64,000 nt of DNA. Source: Cavia porcellus. Taxonomy: Eukaryota > Chordata > Mammalia > Rodentia > Caviidae. Shown piece after piece: positions 10,801 to 23,356 of this stretch. The DNA lies in assembly GCF_034190915.1 (NCBI RefSeq), contig NW_026947500.1, positions 20,644,501 to 20,708,500 on the forward strand, read 5' to 3'. Made by a program: the position numbers and the translations under genes. The notes beneath the pieces were generated by a model, which had not been told where the DNA came from, did no database searches, and was given only the letters and a program-made list of their open reading frames with translations. The stretch's first letter is position 1. Every line of letters begins with the position of its first letter.

Positions 10801-12089
10801 CCACCCTAGCAGCTGATAAATCTGTAGTCCTGGAAATCACAGCACAGGTGCGTCCACCACCGCCCGAGTCCCCTGGCCTCCGCTTTTAAGTTAATTCTCC
10901 CATCTCCTTGCCTTTTTTTGTAGATTTGCCTTTTTGGAACTTAATGGGAATGGGAAACGGCTCTTGAAACCCCTGCCACTGGTTCACCCTGCCACTTAGC
11001 ACTGTTGTTCTGTTGTGGGGTGGCACGTTGGTTGTTTCTAGTGAGGCCTAAACTAGAAAACCTAGCCAAACATGCTTGGAGACATGCGCAGTTGGACTTC
11101 TTTGCTCTTTGATAAGCACCTAGGATTAAGCCTCTAGGCTTCTGGGGTCTCTGGGTGCTGGATGGCAGGTTCTGGCCTCACCCAAGGGCACATTTCTTCC
11201 TCCCCCAAAGGCACAATTCACATCTGCTGCTCTGGTTCAAGGGAAACCTCCCGGGGCTGACTGCTAGCTGCTTTTAACAAGTGTTCTATACTTTCATTCT
11301 AAATAGCGAACTTTAAACAATCTGAAATGTTCCACTTATAACTATTGTGGGGGTAAGAAGGTACTTAAAGGGGAAAAGCAACTGGGATGGGGAAAAGGAA
11401 GATACATTTGTATGTATATACATAGGGTAGCTAAGATGACAAACCTATTAGTTCTTGGAAAAGAACAGTTAGTACTCATGATTAGATCAGTTTTGCATGT
11501 CTATGTCTGGTCATCTAAGCAACCCTTTTGAAGGTAATATGCAATATTACAACCATTGTCAAATTCCTATCACCTTGTTTTGAAAACCTATACTGTTACC
11601 GCGTTTGTTGTTGTCTCTTTTGCTTTTTGTCTTTTTTCCTCTTAAATAAAAATCTGAAATTTTACCTTTTTAGAAATGTGAGATGTTTCCAGTGGGAGTC
11701 GAAGTGTAACTGAAGAGGCCAGGTTAACTGTTTTGGCCATGGTTAAGAAACTAAAACAGGGCTTTTGAAGAGGGCCTGAATTCCCCAAAATAAGAAAGAA
11801 CAGATACATAGGTCTGTTTTAAAATAGAAAAAGAATTCATATTCTAACGGAACCCAAAAAGTCTGAACGTCATTTTCATTTCCTCCAAAAGCTGTTGTTC
11901 TCGATCACTTTGATTACAAAACTACAGGAGTCTAGAGCCACTTAAAATCAGTGGATCTTTATCCAGTGCAAATCACAACTCACACTTGAGTTCTCTGTTT
12001 TTCTGAAAAGTCCAGACAGAATGACCTTTGTCACTCTAAGTGCTCAATTAAAGATGTTCCAAAAACTTACTGATGCAAAAAACCAACTA

Positions 12090-12230
12090 GCTAATCCCAG
12101 CACAAGAGGCTGAAGCAGGAGGACTGCTAAGAGTTCCAGCAATCTGTGTAGCTGGCTTGGGCTACAAAGTGAATTCAAGGCCAGCCGGAAAAGCAGAGTG
12201 AAGCCATCTCAAAGATACCCTCCCTCCAAA
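12090..12230 (+). repeat. B1 SINE, diverged
   Basis: AATCCCAGCACAAGAGGCTG...GAATTCAAGGCCAGCC...CATCTCAAAG. The 5' end is missing. Confidence 0.75.
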
Positions 12231-12448
12231 AAGAAAACAACTTGCCAGACTCCTAACAAAGGTGACCCAGACTCAATCCATCTTATCCATAAAAGTCACC
12301 AAAATAATGTTGATCCAAGCATGAAGGGCTGAGCATCATGTCATGTCTGCCTTTTAAAGTTTTTATATCATGGTCACATTGATAGAAAAATAAACTGTAA
12401 AACTTCCAAGAATGACTATATATTTTAAACTTTAAATTAAAATAAATT

Positions 12449-12454
12449 TTTATT
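12449..12454 (-). terminator. ZNF367: Candidate distal polyadenylation signal of ZNF367
   Basis: A minus-strand AATAAA (TTTATT on plus) at the far end of the SINE-free tract, with AT-rich sequence downstream. Cleavage would fall near 12425-12435. An alternative proximal AATAAA is at 13875-13880. Confidence 0.45.
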
Positions 12455-13874
12455 CAAAGCATCTTTTAAAATTACAGCATGTTTATTCTATGCTGTTAAC
12501 TCTGCCAAACTACAACTTAGCTGTATGAAGCATAAAACACTTCAAAAATTTGAATGTAAACCACATTTTTAAAACAAAAAGCAGTCTTAACACACCTCAA
12601 ATTTTAGACACCAATATATTTTGTCCAAGTATATAGCTTATATCAAAAGAGAACTTTTAAAATGTTTCTAAAGAATTGTAATAATTTCTTAAACTGTTCC
12701 AATTATACAAATAAAAATATTTGTGATTATAACTATTATGGTTTACAAAAGCTCGTTGAAAAAACAATCAAAAATCCTTGTTTTTTAAAGGCCTTAGACT
12801 TTTTTTATTATCTGTGAACTGACAAATACTTGTACTTTTATTGCCCTTCCTTCTTTAGGTGAGTTTATCAGATTTGACATTTCCCAAGACTGACCACATG
12901 TTGCTTTTCAATTCATATAAATTATGGTTGAGAAGCAAAATTTGAGTCAATGTTGCAACCTAAACCAGGAAAATTCAGATGCTATGGTCTGTTACCACGC
13001 TTATAAGTGCTCCAAGTTAAAAGTCTATATACCAAATTACAAACAGAACTCTTAGACCATTACAAATATAAATTCTCTTATTACAAAAATTCCCTAAAGA
13101 TCTGCCACTTACTGTACAGAGGAATTATATTTTAAAGTATGTCCTCATCATACACATCATTTGTAACTGCCATGTCTTCCTTCACTCTTTATGCTCCTCT
13201 TCAGAACATCTACATGGCGCCCTCCCCACGCCCGCATGTGAAACTACCTGTGTACTGCCACTCTTCAGGACTTTGGGATATGAAGCCTACATTTCAGGGA
13301 AGATAAGCCACACTTGGAGGGTCCCACTGCAACTCAAAGGAAGAAAGGAGCTGCCGAGCCTGTCTTTCCCTCTAGATTGTGGAGGTCTACTCCAGCTAAG
13401 CAGTCTATAAATTACCATGCTATGCATGCCGTTTCATTTCATTCCGTCTACAACGAAAGCTCACATGATAGAGGTTTTTGCTTAATCAAAAGGAGGCGGC
13501 CTGCTCCGTTTTGGACATTTCGGTCCTGCTTCAGTATATAAAGTGGTGTTTATCAGCTTCATCTATTTGGGGAAAAAATGGTTTTGAACCACCACACGAG
13601 TTAATACACTTGCAGTTTAAACTATTCCAAAAATCTACCTATTTGAGTAGCTATTGTTTTCTGCAGTGTTTAACTGATAGCTAGATTTAGTGAACGCAAA
13701 ATAGCTCGGCATGTTATTCTGAAGTAAAGCAGAAGGTGGCTTTATGCACTGGAAATATAAATATGGAGGCTTCCATTTGCTAATAATTCTAAATAAGCAG
13801 TACAATTAAAATTTAGTGTTTGCTAACAGAAGAGCTAAAACATTTCACTACAAAACAACCCTGTAGATGTCCCT

Positions 13875-13880
13875 TTTATT
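13875..13880 (-). terminator. ZNF367: Candidate proximal polyadenylation signal of ZNF367
   Basis: Minus-strand AATAAA about 780 nt after the stop codon. It may produce a shorter 3' UTR. Use cannot be judged from sequence. Confidence 0.3.
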
Positions 13881-14656
13881 AATAAAAATCCAAGTGCCAA
13901 ATCTCATTACAGGGCCCATCATATACATAAAAAAAAAAAACACCAGTTCCCAAGTTACCTAGACTTTGCAAGATTAATCACTCAATTTTCAGCAAATGAG
14001 AAATGTGAAATGTGCAAAAGTTCCCATTAACATGTGAGGGGTGGCAAGTGCTTTTCAAACTTAAAACATTATAGTGGGGTAGAATAAGACTGACTTTACT
14101 CCAATTTTCAAACTTCTGAACTATTGTGTATCTTACCAAGATCCACAAATACCGATTTTCTTCCAAGACCTTAACTTGGAACATCTTCCCAAATAGCTTC
14201 CCATTTCTCTAGCCTTATTGGGCAATTTAAAAATATATATCTTAAAAACTATAGTTCCTTGCCTGCCTCAGTGTTTACAGTATTGTTAAAACATACTAAT
14301 ATACATTGTTAAAAATGATCTCATAAATAATCCATTTCAACCTTCTTTGGCTCTCTGTACCATTTTCTGCTCTTTCACTCAAGCGTCTTATTCAGAAAGT
14401 GCTTCCTGTGAGAACTGCTTCCAATGAGTGCATTAAACTTGCAAAATCTAGCTTCCCACAATATGTAGTTTTCCACCCTGTATGATACAGTCTGTATTTA
14501 CAAAATAATTTTAAACTTTACATGTAATCTATTTCCATATAAAAAAGTGCAATTCTCTCTCACCCCAGCTTCTGGGGTGATGACATTCTTCATAAATTCT
14601 ACAGAATAGCAGCCTAGGATAAGCAAGTAAGGTGCTGAGCTTCTGGGTGGCGGCGG

Positions 14657-14879
14657 CTAGGGGCGCAGCGGTGCGCCGGCCAGGTTGGCCAGCTCAATGA
14701 GCGCCAGCGCCCCGTGCAGCCGCTCGCGCTGCTCCTGCAGCCGCTGCTGGGCGACGCTCTTCTCGTCGTCCTCGCCGTCCGACTGTAGGCACTCGAGCGG
14801 GTCGCGCTGCTCCTGGTCCGCCTTGGGCGCCAGCTTGCCCTTCAGGCTCGGGGCGCGCTGCTCGCGCATCTCCCAGTAC
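14657..14879 (-). CDS. ZNF367: ZNF367 coding exon 5 and stop
   Basis: The last coding exon: acceptor GCACAG|GTACTGG, stop TAG at 14657-14659. It encodes YWEMREQRAPSLKGKLAPKA, an acidic DGEDDEK stretch and a glutamine/arginine-rich helix ending ELANLAGAPLRP. The strong GC and CpG content here contrasts sharply with the AT-rich 3' UTR that follows. Confidence 0.96.
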
Positions 14880-15440
14880 CTGTGCGGAAGGTGAGCGCGA
14901 TTAAAAACCTTCCTTAAAAGCCAAAGCTCTTCTTTTGGAAGAATATTGCTTTTTGGGGTTTCAGGTCATGAAGGGCTGCAGATTCATTCACAGAGCTTCT
15001 GTGAATGTCACTGACAGAGGTAAAACCTGAAGGGTGAGGAAGTGAAGACTCCTGCTGCAGCCTGGGTGACCCCACCAGGGCAGATAGCCTAACTCTCCTG
15101 CCCTTCCTTCATGAGCCAGCAGCCACCAGCTGGGACAGCACTGAGGACAGCCCCTCCCTGCAGCTGCGAGGCCCTGACTTCCATGGCCAGCCCCGGGAAA
15201 ACAAATGCACTGCATACAAGGGCTAAATCAAATACTCGTAAAGAAAAATTTTATACTGGTTCCCTCATCATTAGAAAAAATTAAATTGGCTGCTTTTTGG
15301 AAAAAAGCACGAGAAAAGCCTCTGCCTTCTGTCACTGCTACCACCAGCACTCAGCTAACTCTAAGGTGGGAAAATGAAGAGCTGGCCCCACTGCAGAAAT
15401 CTACTGTGCATAATAACCACTTTCTAACTGGGAAACCAAG

Positions 15441-15560
15441 CTGGGCGTGGTGGCACACACCTGTAATCCCAGCACTTTCGAGGCTGAGGCAGGAGGATCG
15501 CCACAAGTCCCGGGGCAACCTGACCTGCATAGCAAGACCCTGTCTCAACACCCCCACCTT
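15441..15560 (+). repeat. B1 SINE
   Basis: GCTGGGCGTGGTGGCACACA start and CAAGACCCTGTCTCAACACC end, inside ZNF367 intron 4. Confidence 0.93.
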
Positions 15561-15718
15561 CCTGCGCAAAAAGAAAGGGCAAACATTTCCTTTAAAATAA
15601 ATTGTGGGGTCGCCTCAGCAGCGCCATTTAAAACTGTAAGAATAGAAATAGCCTGCCCAAGGATGACAAGCAAAGTTACAAAGTGCTCCATATTTCTAAA
15701 CAGTGAAAAAAATACACG

Positions 15719-15790
15719 AGGGCCGAGGGTACAGCTCTGCAGCACAGCATCTTCCAGCAAGCCAAGGTCATGACTTCAATCCCCGGCTCA
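15719..15790 (+). repeat. ID-like SINE, diverged
   Basis: GGGCCGAGGGTACAGCTCTG start and CATGACTTCAATCCCCGGC end. Confidence 0.65.
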
Positions 15791-16027
15791 AAAAACCAAA
15801 ATAAAAATAAGAATAAATGAAACTGTGGTTGGGGCCCACAACCTAATTACACTGTAGATTTCTATCACGCATGGATCCTGATACCACTCGGACCAGTTCT
15901 GTGAATAAACAACCACCCAGACTTACTTAATAAATGTGCAAAAGCAACTGATTTAAAAGGAGAGCGCCTAATCCAAACCCCGGCCCCCCCCTCCCCTCCC
16001 CACCCCCTGGCCCGCATGCGACCTTAC

Positions 16028-16166
16028 TTTGCCAGCCACTCGGCGGCAGCCTTGTTGTCCGCGGCCTGGCGCTTGCTGAGTGCATCCGTGGGCTCCTCTC
16101 GCCTCAGCCTGGCATAAGGATGCTTGGGACAGTGGCGGTTGGCATGTGTGAATCTGCTCAGGCAGC
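16028..16166 (-). CDS. ZNF367: ZNF367 coding exon 4
   Basis: A 139-nt exon, acceptor TTCAAAG|GC and donor GGCAAA|GTAAGG. It encodes CLSRFTHANRHCPKHPYARL, then a charged segment ending AADNKAAAEWLA. It supplies the histidines of the atypical third finger. The exon joins exon 5 through a lysine codon (AA|G), giving AKYWEMREQ where I remember ARYWEMREQ in human. Confidence 0.95.
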
Positions 16167-16340
16167 CTTTGAACAGAGAGAGAGAAACGCTGGCTAGGAG
16201 GCAGACAGCCGGCAGGTACACTGAAACATCCAGCCATCCAACCGTCCAGCCTCACCGGGGACCAGGACAGGCACACGGGGGAGAGCAGCGTTCTGGAACC
16301 AGGCCGCCTCTGCACCAGTGAGGGCCAGGGGACAGCGTTC

Positions 16341-16420
16341 AGGCACTGCCACCTCCACCAGGGACACACAAGGCCCACACAGGCACTGCCACCTCCACCA
16401 GGGACACACAAGGCCCACAC
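16341..16420. repeat. Perfect 40-bp tandem duplication
   Basis: Bases 16341-16380 and 16381-16420 are identical (start AGGCACTGCCACCTCCACCA, end CACAAGGCCCACAC). It is intronic in ZNF367. Confidence 0.98.
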
Positions 16421-16767
16421 AGCTCCGGTTCTGGAGATTACCGGGAGAAAACGACCCCAAAACAGACAGAGCTGTAAGTGTGAGAACATGCCCCGTGCTG
16501 GTACCAAGCCAGTTTATATAGCAAACATTCAGTATTTAACAGTGAAGTCATGATTGTATGTCTGCTTAAGCAAATTCAACTAGATGAAACACTTTTGGAA
16601 CATCTGTAACAGTTAATCAAGAATCCAAAGGAAAAGGACAGAAATGTATTGAATTTCAAATGTAACTACTTAAAAAAATCTTTAGAAACTGATAAAAGGT
16701 CACCTAAGAAAAGATCACCATCATGCCAAGCACCATAAGTGAGACATGGAAGCTTAAAGACCACATT

Positions 16768-16930
16768 GTTTTTCTTTTCTTTCTTTGTCTTTTTGAGACA
16801 AGGTCTTGCTGTGCAGTTCAGGCTGGCCTTGGGCTCACTTTGTAGCCCAGACTGGTCTCGAACTCCAACGATCCTCCTGCCTCAGCCTCCCAAGTGCTGG
16901 GATTACAGGCGTGAGCCACCACGCCCGGCT
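16768..16930 (-). repeat. B1 SINE
   Basis: TTTTTGAGACAAGGTCTTGC through GGCGTGAGCCACCACGCCCG. Confidence 0.95.
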
Positions 16931-17086
16931 TACATGGTTTTTCATTTATGAAAAACGCAAAGTATAAATACAAAATTAAAGCCACAGAAAAATATAAATG
17001 AGAGGAAACAGGGAGATACATCTTTTGCAAATGGGAAGGGACCAGGAGGTGTAGGAGAGGGGAGAAGGGAAAAAGGGTTAAAGTGG

Positions 17087-17160
17087 GCTGGGGGTATGGC
17101 TCAGTGGTACAGCTCCTCCCTGGCAAGCACAAGGTCCTGAGTTCAATCCCGGTACCACTC
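17087..17160 (+). repeat. ID SINE
   Basis: GGGCTGGGGGTATGGCTCAG start and GAGTTCAATCCCGGTACC end, with no long A-tail. Confidence 0.82.
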
Positions 17161-17531
17161 CCAAATTAAGATGTGCCAACTTCTTATGGTGAATATAAGC
17201 ACAATTTACTGAAAACCAGAACTAATAAAAATTATAGGAATAAAAGAATTTAAAAGATAAAGATCACATGCTTACTTCACTGTAATAGTTAAAAAATTTA
17301 AAACCAATACAAAGGTCTACTCTGAAGGCTTCATTAACTTTTACAGATTTTTCCACTCCCTACGACTGAATATAGTATTTTTAATTGCTTTTTGAGGTTT
17401 CCATCTAAAGAGAACACTGTATTTGAAAATCACTTGCATAAAATTCAGCGTGGATCACAATTAGCAAGAAAGAAAACTTATGGTTTAGTATGTTTTCTAT
17501 CAAAAATCTTTCCCCTCAAAAATTGCAAGTG

Positions 17532-19547
<2,016 letters not shown>

Positions 19548-19698
19548 CTGTGTGGGTCCTCTTGTGAGCCTGCAGCGACTTCTCCCGAGGAAACACACGG
19601 TTGCAGATGTTGCAGCGGATCCTGCTGGAGGAGTGCTCGCCCTCGCTGATCAGGTCCCGCACGGTGTCGGCTCGGGGGCGGCCTCGGCGGATCCCGTC
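19548..19698 (-). CDS. ZNF367: ZNF367 coding exon 2 (first zinc finger)
   Basis: A 151-nt exon in phase with exon 1, with acceptor GGCAG|GAC and donor ACACAG|GTAAGCC. It encodes DGIRRGRPRADTVRDLI, a serine-rich spacer and the first C2H2 finger CNICNRVFPREKSLQAHKRT with its second histidine just after. It lies almost 10 kb from exon 1. Confidence 0.96.
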
Positions 19699-20184
19699 CT
19701 GCCAACAAGCATCGTGTAAGCCTGAGGGTCACTGCTGAGCTCCACTGCTCAAGAGTTTACAGCGACCTCACAAAAGTCTTTCATGACTGACACTCGCAAA
19801 ACTAGTGCGGCTCCCATAACTTATCCCTCCACTGCAAAATCCTGGAAGAACCATCAGAATCAGTGTCGACTGCAGAAAAGGAGAGACTGAAAGGAACCTG
19901 GCGGACTCGGAATGGAGAAGAGGCCAAGAGGCCCCAGCCTGCACCCTGGAGCTGCCCTTCCTGGCCGGTTCTGCACTCCGTGTGTGACCCTGGCCCTGCT
20001 TCCTCTCACAGGCACAGGGCAGACCTGATCCTAAGGAGTCACTTCCTGATCAATCAATCACGACTTCAGATGGTGCGTGTACACGCACTGGAATATTATT
20101 TAGCCGTGAAATGGACAGAAACCCTATCTGACAAAAGACTCCCTTTAGCTCAAAAACACAAACAGGTTGAAAATAAAAGGGCAG

Positions 20185-20294
20185 GGGCTGGGGATTTAGC
20201 TCAGCGGCATAAACACCTACCTTGCAAGTGTGTGGTCGTGAGTTCGATCCCCGGTACCAATAAAAAAGAAAAAGACAAAAAAAAAAAAAAAAAA
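20185..20294 (+). repeat. ID SINE with target-site duplication
   Basis: Flanked by GAAAATAAAAGGGCAG at 20169-20184 and 20295-20310 (16 bp, perfect). Confidence 0.95.
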
Positions 20295-20327
20295 GAAAAT
20301 AAAAGGGCAGAAAAAGAAATAATTATA

Positions 20328-20400
20328 GGGCTGGGGACTTAGCTCAGTGGTGCAGAGTCTGCCTGGCAAGCGGGAGGTCCTGAGTTCGATTCCCAGATCC

Positions 20401-20402
<2 letters not shown>
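20328..20402 (+). repeat. ID SINE followed by CA repeat
   Basis: GGGCTGGGGACTTAGCTCAG start, GTTCGATTCCC B-box. It ends in the adjoining CA microsatellite. Confidence 0.85.

Positions 20403-20443
<41 letters not shown>
20403..20443. repeat. (CA)n microsatellite
   Basis: About 20 uninterrupted CA units, grown from the 3' end of an ID element. Confidence 0.97.
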
Positions 20444-20447
<4 letters not shown>

Positions 20448-20662
20448 CAATTATAAACACATACATATCAAACAACAAAGCCTCTACATACATGAAGCCA
20501 AAAAAAGGGGCAGAATTAAAGACATGGTTCAAAATTAATTGATTTTAATATCCCATTTCCAATAATGCATAGGGCAACTAACCAGAAAATCTACAAAGAA
20601 TCTCCAGGATAAACTATTAGGCCACAAAACACCCTCAATAAATTTTAAGACTGAAGCCTCAG

Positions 20663-20730
20663 ACCAGGGGCTTAGCTCTGTGACTTAAGCACCTGCCTGG
20701 AAAGTGCAAGGTGGTGAAAAAAAAAAAACA
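20663..20730 (+). repeat. ID SINE, internally truncated
   Basis: ACCAGGGGCTTAGCTCTGTG start, but the B-box region is missing before the A-tail (GTGCAAGGTGGTGAAAAAA). Confidence 0.7.
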
Positions 20731-20742
20731 CCAAAGCCTCTA

Positions 20743-20850
20743 GCCGGGTGTGGGGATAAACCCTGTAATTCCAGCACTCAGGAGGCTGAGGCAGGAGAAT
20801 CACTGTGAGTTTGAGGCCAGCCTGAACTACAAAACAAAACAAACAAAAAA
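20743..20850 (+). repeat. B1 SINE
   Basis: TAGCCGGGTGTGGGGATAAA start, CAGCACTCAGGAGGCTGAGG core. It ends soon after GCCAGCCTGAACTAC and lacks the duplicated segment. Confidence 0.85.
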
Positions 20851-21124
20851 AGTGGGGTCTGAGAGTTAAATAATTCTAGTCTATTCAAAGTATGAAAAGG
20901 TTGGGGAAAAACCCCAATAACATAAAAGAAATTTTTCACTCTGAATAAAGACAATTTTTTTCTGAGAAGACTAAATTTCTTATTTAGGACATCTGAATTA
21001 CAGAAAGTTTCATCAATCTCAAGAAGACACAGAAAAAAAATTTTAAATGAAGATACAGAAAATAATCACAAAATTAGACTTTCATAAATCCTCATCTATC
21101 ATAAGTTCTACATGGAGAGTCATT

Positions 21125-21272
21125 TTTTGTTTTTGAGACAGGGTCTCGCTATATAACTCAGGTTGCCTTTAACTCACTCTGTAGCACAGGCTGGGCTTGA
21201 ACTCTCTGGGGTCCCCCTGCCTCAGCCTCCCGACTGCTAGGATGACAAGCATGGGCCACGATGCCCAGCTTT
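21125..21272 (-). repeat. B1 SINE
   Basis: TTTTTGAGACAGGGTCTCGC through GGGCCACGATGCCCAGC. Confidence 0.9.
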
Positions 21273-21371
21273 GGAGTCAAATCTTAGCTTTAAATCTTAG
21301 TTATATGGCAGAATGTAACACAGAACACGTGGTCCTATTAAACTAATGATTTAAGTTTTGTTGTTGCTGTT

Positions 21372-21464
21372 TTGTTTTGAGGGTTTTGTTGGTACTAGGG
21401 ATTGAACTCAGGACCTTGCACTTTGCCAGGCAGGCGCTGTACTGCTAAGCTATATTCCGGGATC
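21372..21464 (-). repeat. ID SINE, diverged
   Basis: TTGGTACTAGGGATTGAACT through GCTAAGCTATATTCC. Confidence 0.8.
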
Positions 21465-21869
21465 CCTATAAACTAATGATAATGATTTAATGTTACAGAA
21501 AAGATGGACCTTCACAACTAAAACATTGTTAAACTCCCCCAAAACAAATACAACTAGGAAAAGTTACTACTTTACGTAGTATCTACTTCAATAAAAATAA
21601 CATACAATCAGTTCATTAATTTCAACAAATGTATCACAGTAACATAGCATGTCACAGCAGGAAACTGAGTTTCAAGTTCATGGGGATTCTCTCTGCTATA
21701 TTTTATACATCTAAAACTGATTAACAGCTGGAAAACCAACTTCTTCTCAGTTAACTTTTGCCTGAAACCTCAAAGAATGTTACAGCAAAATAACCTTAAT
21801 CAAAATTTTACTTTGAAATACTCAATCTCTACATTCTACTATAAATAATGTTTTTAAAATCTAGAGCTT

Positions 21870-21947
21870 AGGCTGGGGATATAGCTCAGTGGCACACCAC
21901 CTGCCTGGCAAGCGTAAGGTCCTGAGGAGTCCCAGTATCAAAAATAA
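21870..21947 (+). repeat. ID SINE
   Basis: GGCTGGGGATATAGCTCAGT start, with a partly deleted B-box (CCTGAGGAGTCCCAG). Confidence 0.78.
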
Positions 21948-22059
21948 ACTAACTAAATTTATTTATTTTTACTGTAAAAGTCAACGAAATTTCCAAATGT
22001 TAATGAAGTCTTTCCCTATTTTCATTTAGTCTTTAGGTGGAGAAGTATATTTTATAGTG

Positions 22060-22400
22060 ACAATTTAAATTCTCATTGGCCCTAATTACTGATTTTTTTA
22101 AATGATTAAGACGGTGGAAAGATTACACAGCCAAGACTTGAAAATAAAACCATTAAGATATTTGTACACCCGTGTGCACTGCATTTTTCTTTACAACAGC
22201 CAAGAGATAGCGGCCAAATTAAATGTCCATGGCACATACACACACAGCCTTAAAAGCATCTTGAGTAAGTTACAACATGCATGAACCTGAAGGACATTAC
22301 ACTCGGTGAAATAAACTGACCACAGAAAGTCAAATATCGTTGTTTGCACCTTCTAAGACCCAAAAAGCAGAACGGTGGCTGCCAGCGGCTGGGAAGGAAA
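22060..22400 (+). repeat. LINE-1 3' end fragment
   Basis: ACAACAGCCAAGAGATAGCG, GCATGAACCTGAAGGACATT and GGTGAAATAAACTGACCACA follow the order of the L1 ORF2 end and 3' UTR. Confidence 0.75.
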
Positions 22401-22959
22401 CAAGATAACTTGCCCCTCTCACATCGGGTCCAGAGACACACATGGCCGGGTGACCTGCTCTGGCGAGCGAAGTGAGAGTGGTAATAACCTAAGTGCCCTC
22501 GGAGCAAACCCCAGAAAGTCACCACTGAGCTCAATCACCCGTCTCTCCTCTCTACCCGGGAACCACTGTCCCAGGTAGGAGACACTGCTTCTGGTCCCAG
22601 GACACGGCTGATGGAGCCTCACCAGGCATCTGGCATGAGCAGTGGGGAGGTGAGACTGAGGTTTTCTCTTTGTGTTTTGTCACTCTGAGATCTGAATTTA
22701 ATCACTTCTCAAGCCTATGGCTAGGACCGAACCGTGAAGTTTGAACTGAAGTAGCTGTGCTATATATTTTTTCTTTTCCAAATCCATTTTATTTCAAAGA
22801 GAAAAAAAAGACAAACTAAAATTTCAAAACATGTCAATCATGGGGCAACAATGATACTCACTGTCATCCCCAAATCATTCACCCAGAGCACAAGACAGCT
22901 GCATTCAGTTGTCTGAATAATACCGGCACAAATCTTTCTCTTCAGTGAACTCAGAGAAA

Positions 22960-23324
22960 TCAGTAATATAGCTATCTTAACTATTGTATATACATACATA
23001 CACGTTTCTTTCAGCTCCTCACACTAATGAGACAATACAGTGTTTACACGTGTCTTATTTCACAAGTTGCATCCATTCACCTGTCTTCCACTTGTCCTTA
23101 TTTATGGTTGAGTAATATTCCATTATATAAAAATATTACATCTTTTTTACCCACTCCTCAGTTCCATGGGCATTTAGGTTGTTTCCAAGATCTGACTATT
23201 ACAAATTGTGCTGCTATAAACATGGGTGTATCGGGGCTGGGGATTTAGCTCAGCGGCATAAGCGCCTGCCTCGCAAGCAGGCAGTCGTGAGTTCGATCCC
23301 CGGTACCGATAAAAAGGAAAAAGA

Positions 23325-23356
<32 letters not shown>

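Larger units (their letters stand above)
10682..12420. other. Intergenic gap between SLC35D2 5' end and ZNF367 3' end
   Basis: Only about 1.9 kb separates the two same-strand genes. It contains a B1 remnant (10690-10800), unique AT-rich DNA, and a diverged B1 (12090-12230). No ORF of interest was seen. Confidence 0.7.
12430..14656 (-). other. ZNF367: ZNF367 3' UTR (inferred)
   Basis: More than 2.2 kb of AT-rich DNA following the stop codon without a single recognisable SINE, unlike everything around it. This is typical of a selected 3' UTR. Several AATAAA hexamers lie on the minus strand (for example 13875-13880); the most distal clear one is at 12449-12454. Transcript end is inferred. Confidence 0.65.
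14880..16027 (-). other. ZNF367: ZNF367 intron 4
   Basis: Intronic; contains a plus-strand B1 (15441-15560) and an old ID (15719-15790). No other coding signal seen. Confidence 0.8.

Noticed and set aside
10073..10816. 247-codon plus-strand frame antisense to SLC35D2 exon 1
   Set aside because: CpG-island artefact that continues into an ID and a B1 SINE; no conserved domain.
15968..16507. 179-codon minus-strand frame overlapping ZNF367 exon 4
   Set aside because: It runs in a different frame from the ZNF367 exon, and its peptide includes translation of the 40-bp tandem duplication. No homology.
23233..23310. tRNA gene calls suggested by cloverleaf-like A and B boxes
   Set aside because: These are ID SINE bodies with A-tails and target duplications, repeated dozens of times, not functional tRNA genes.
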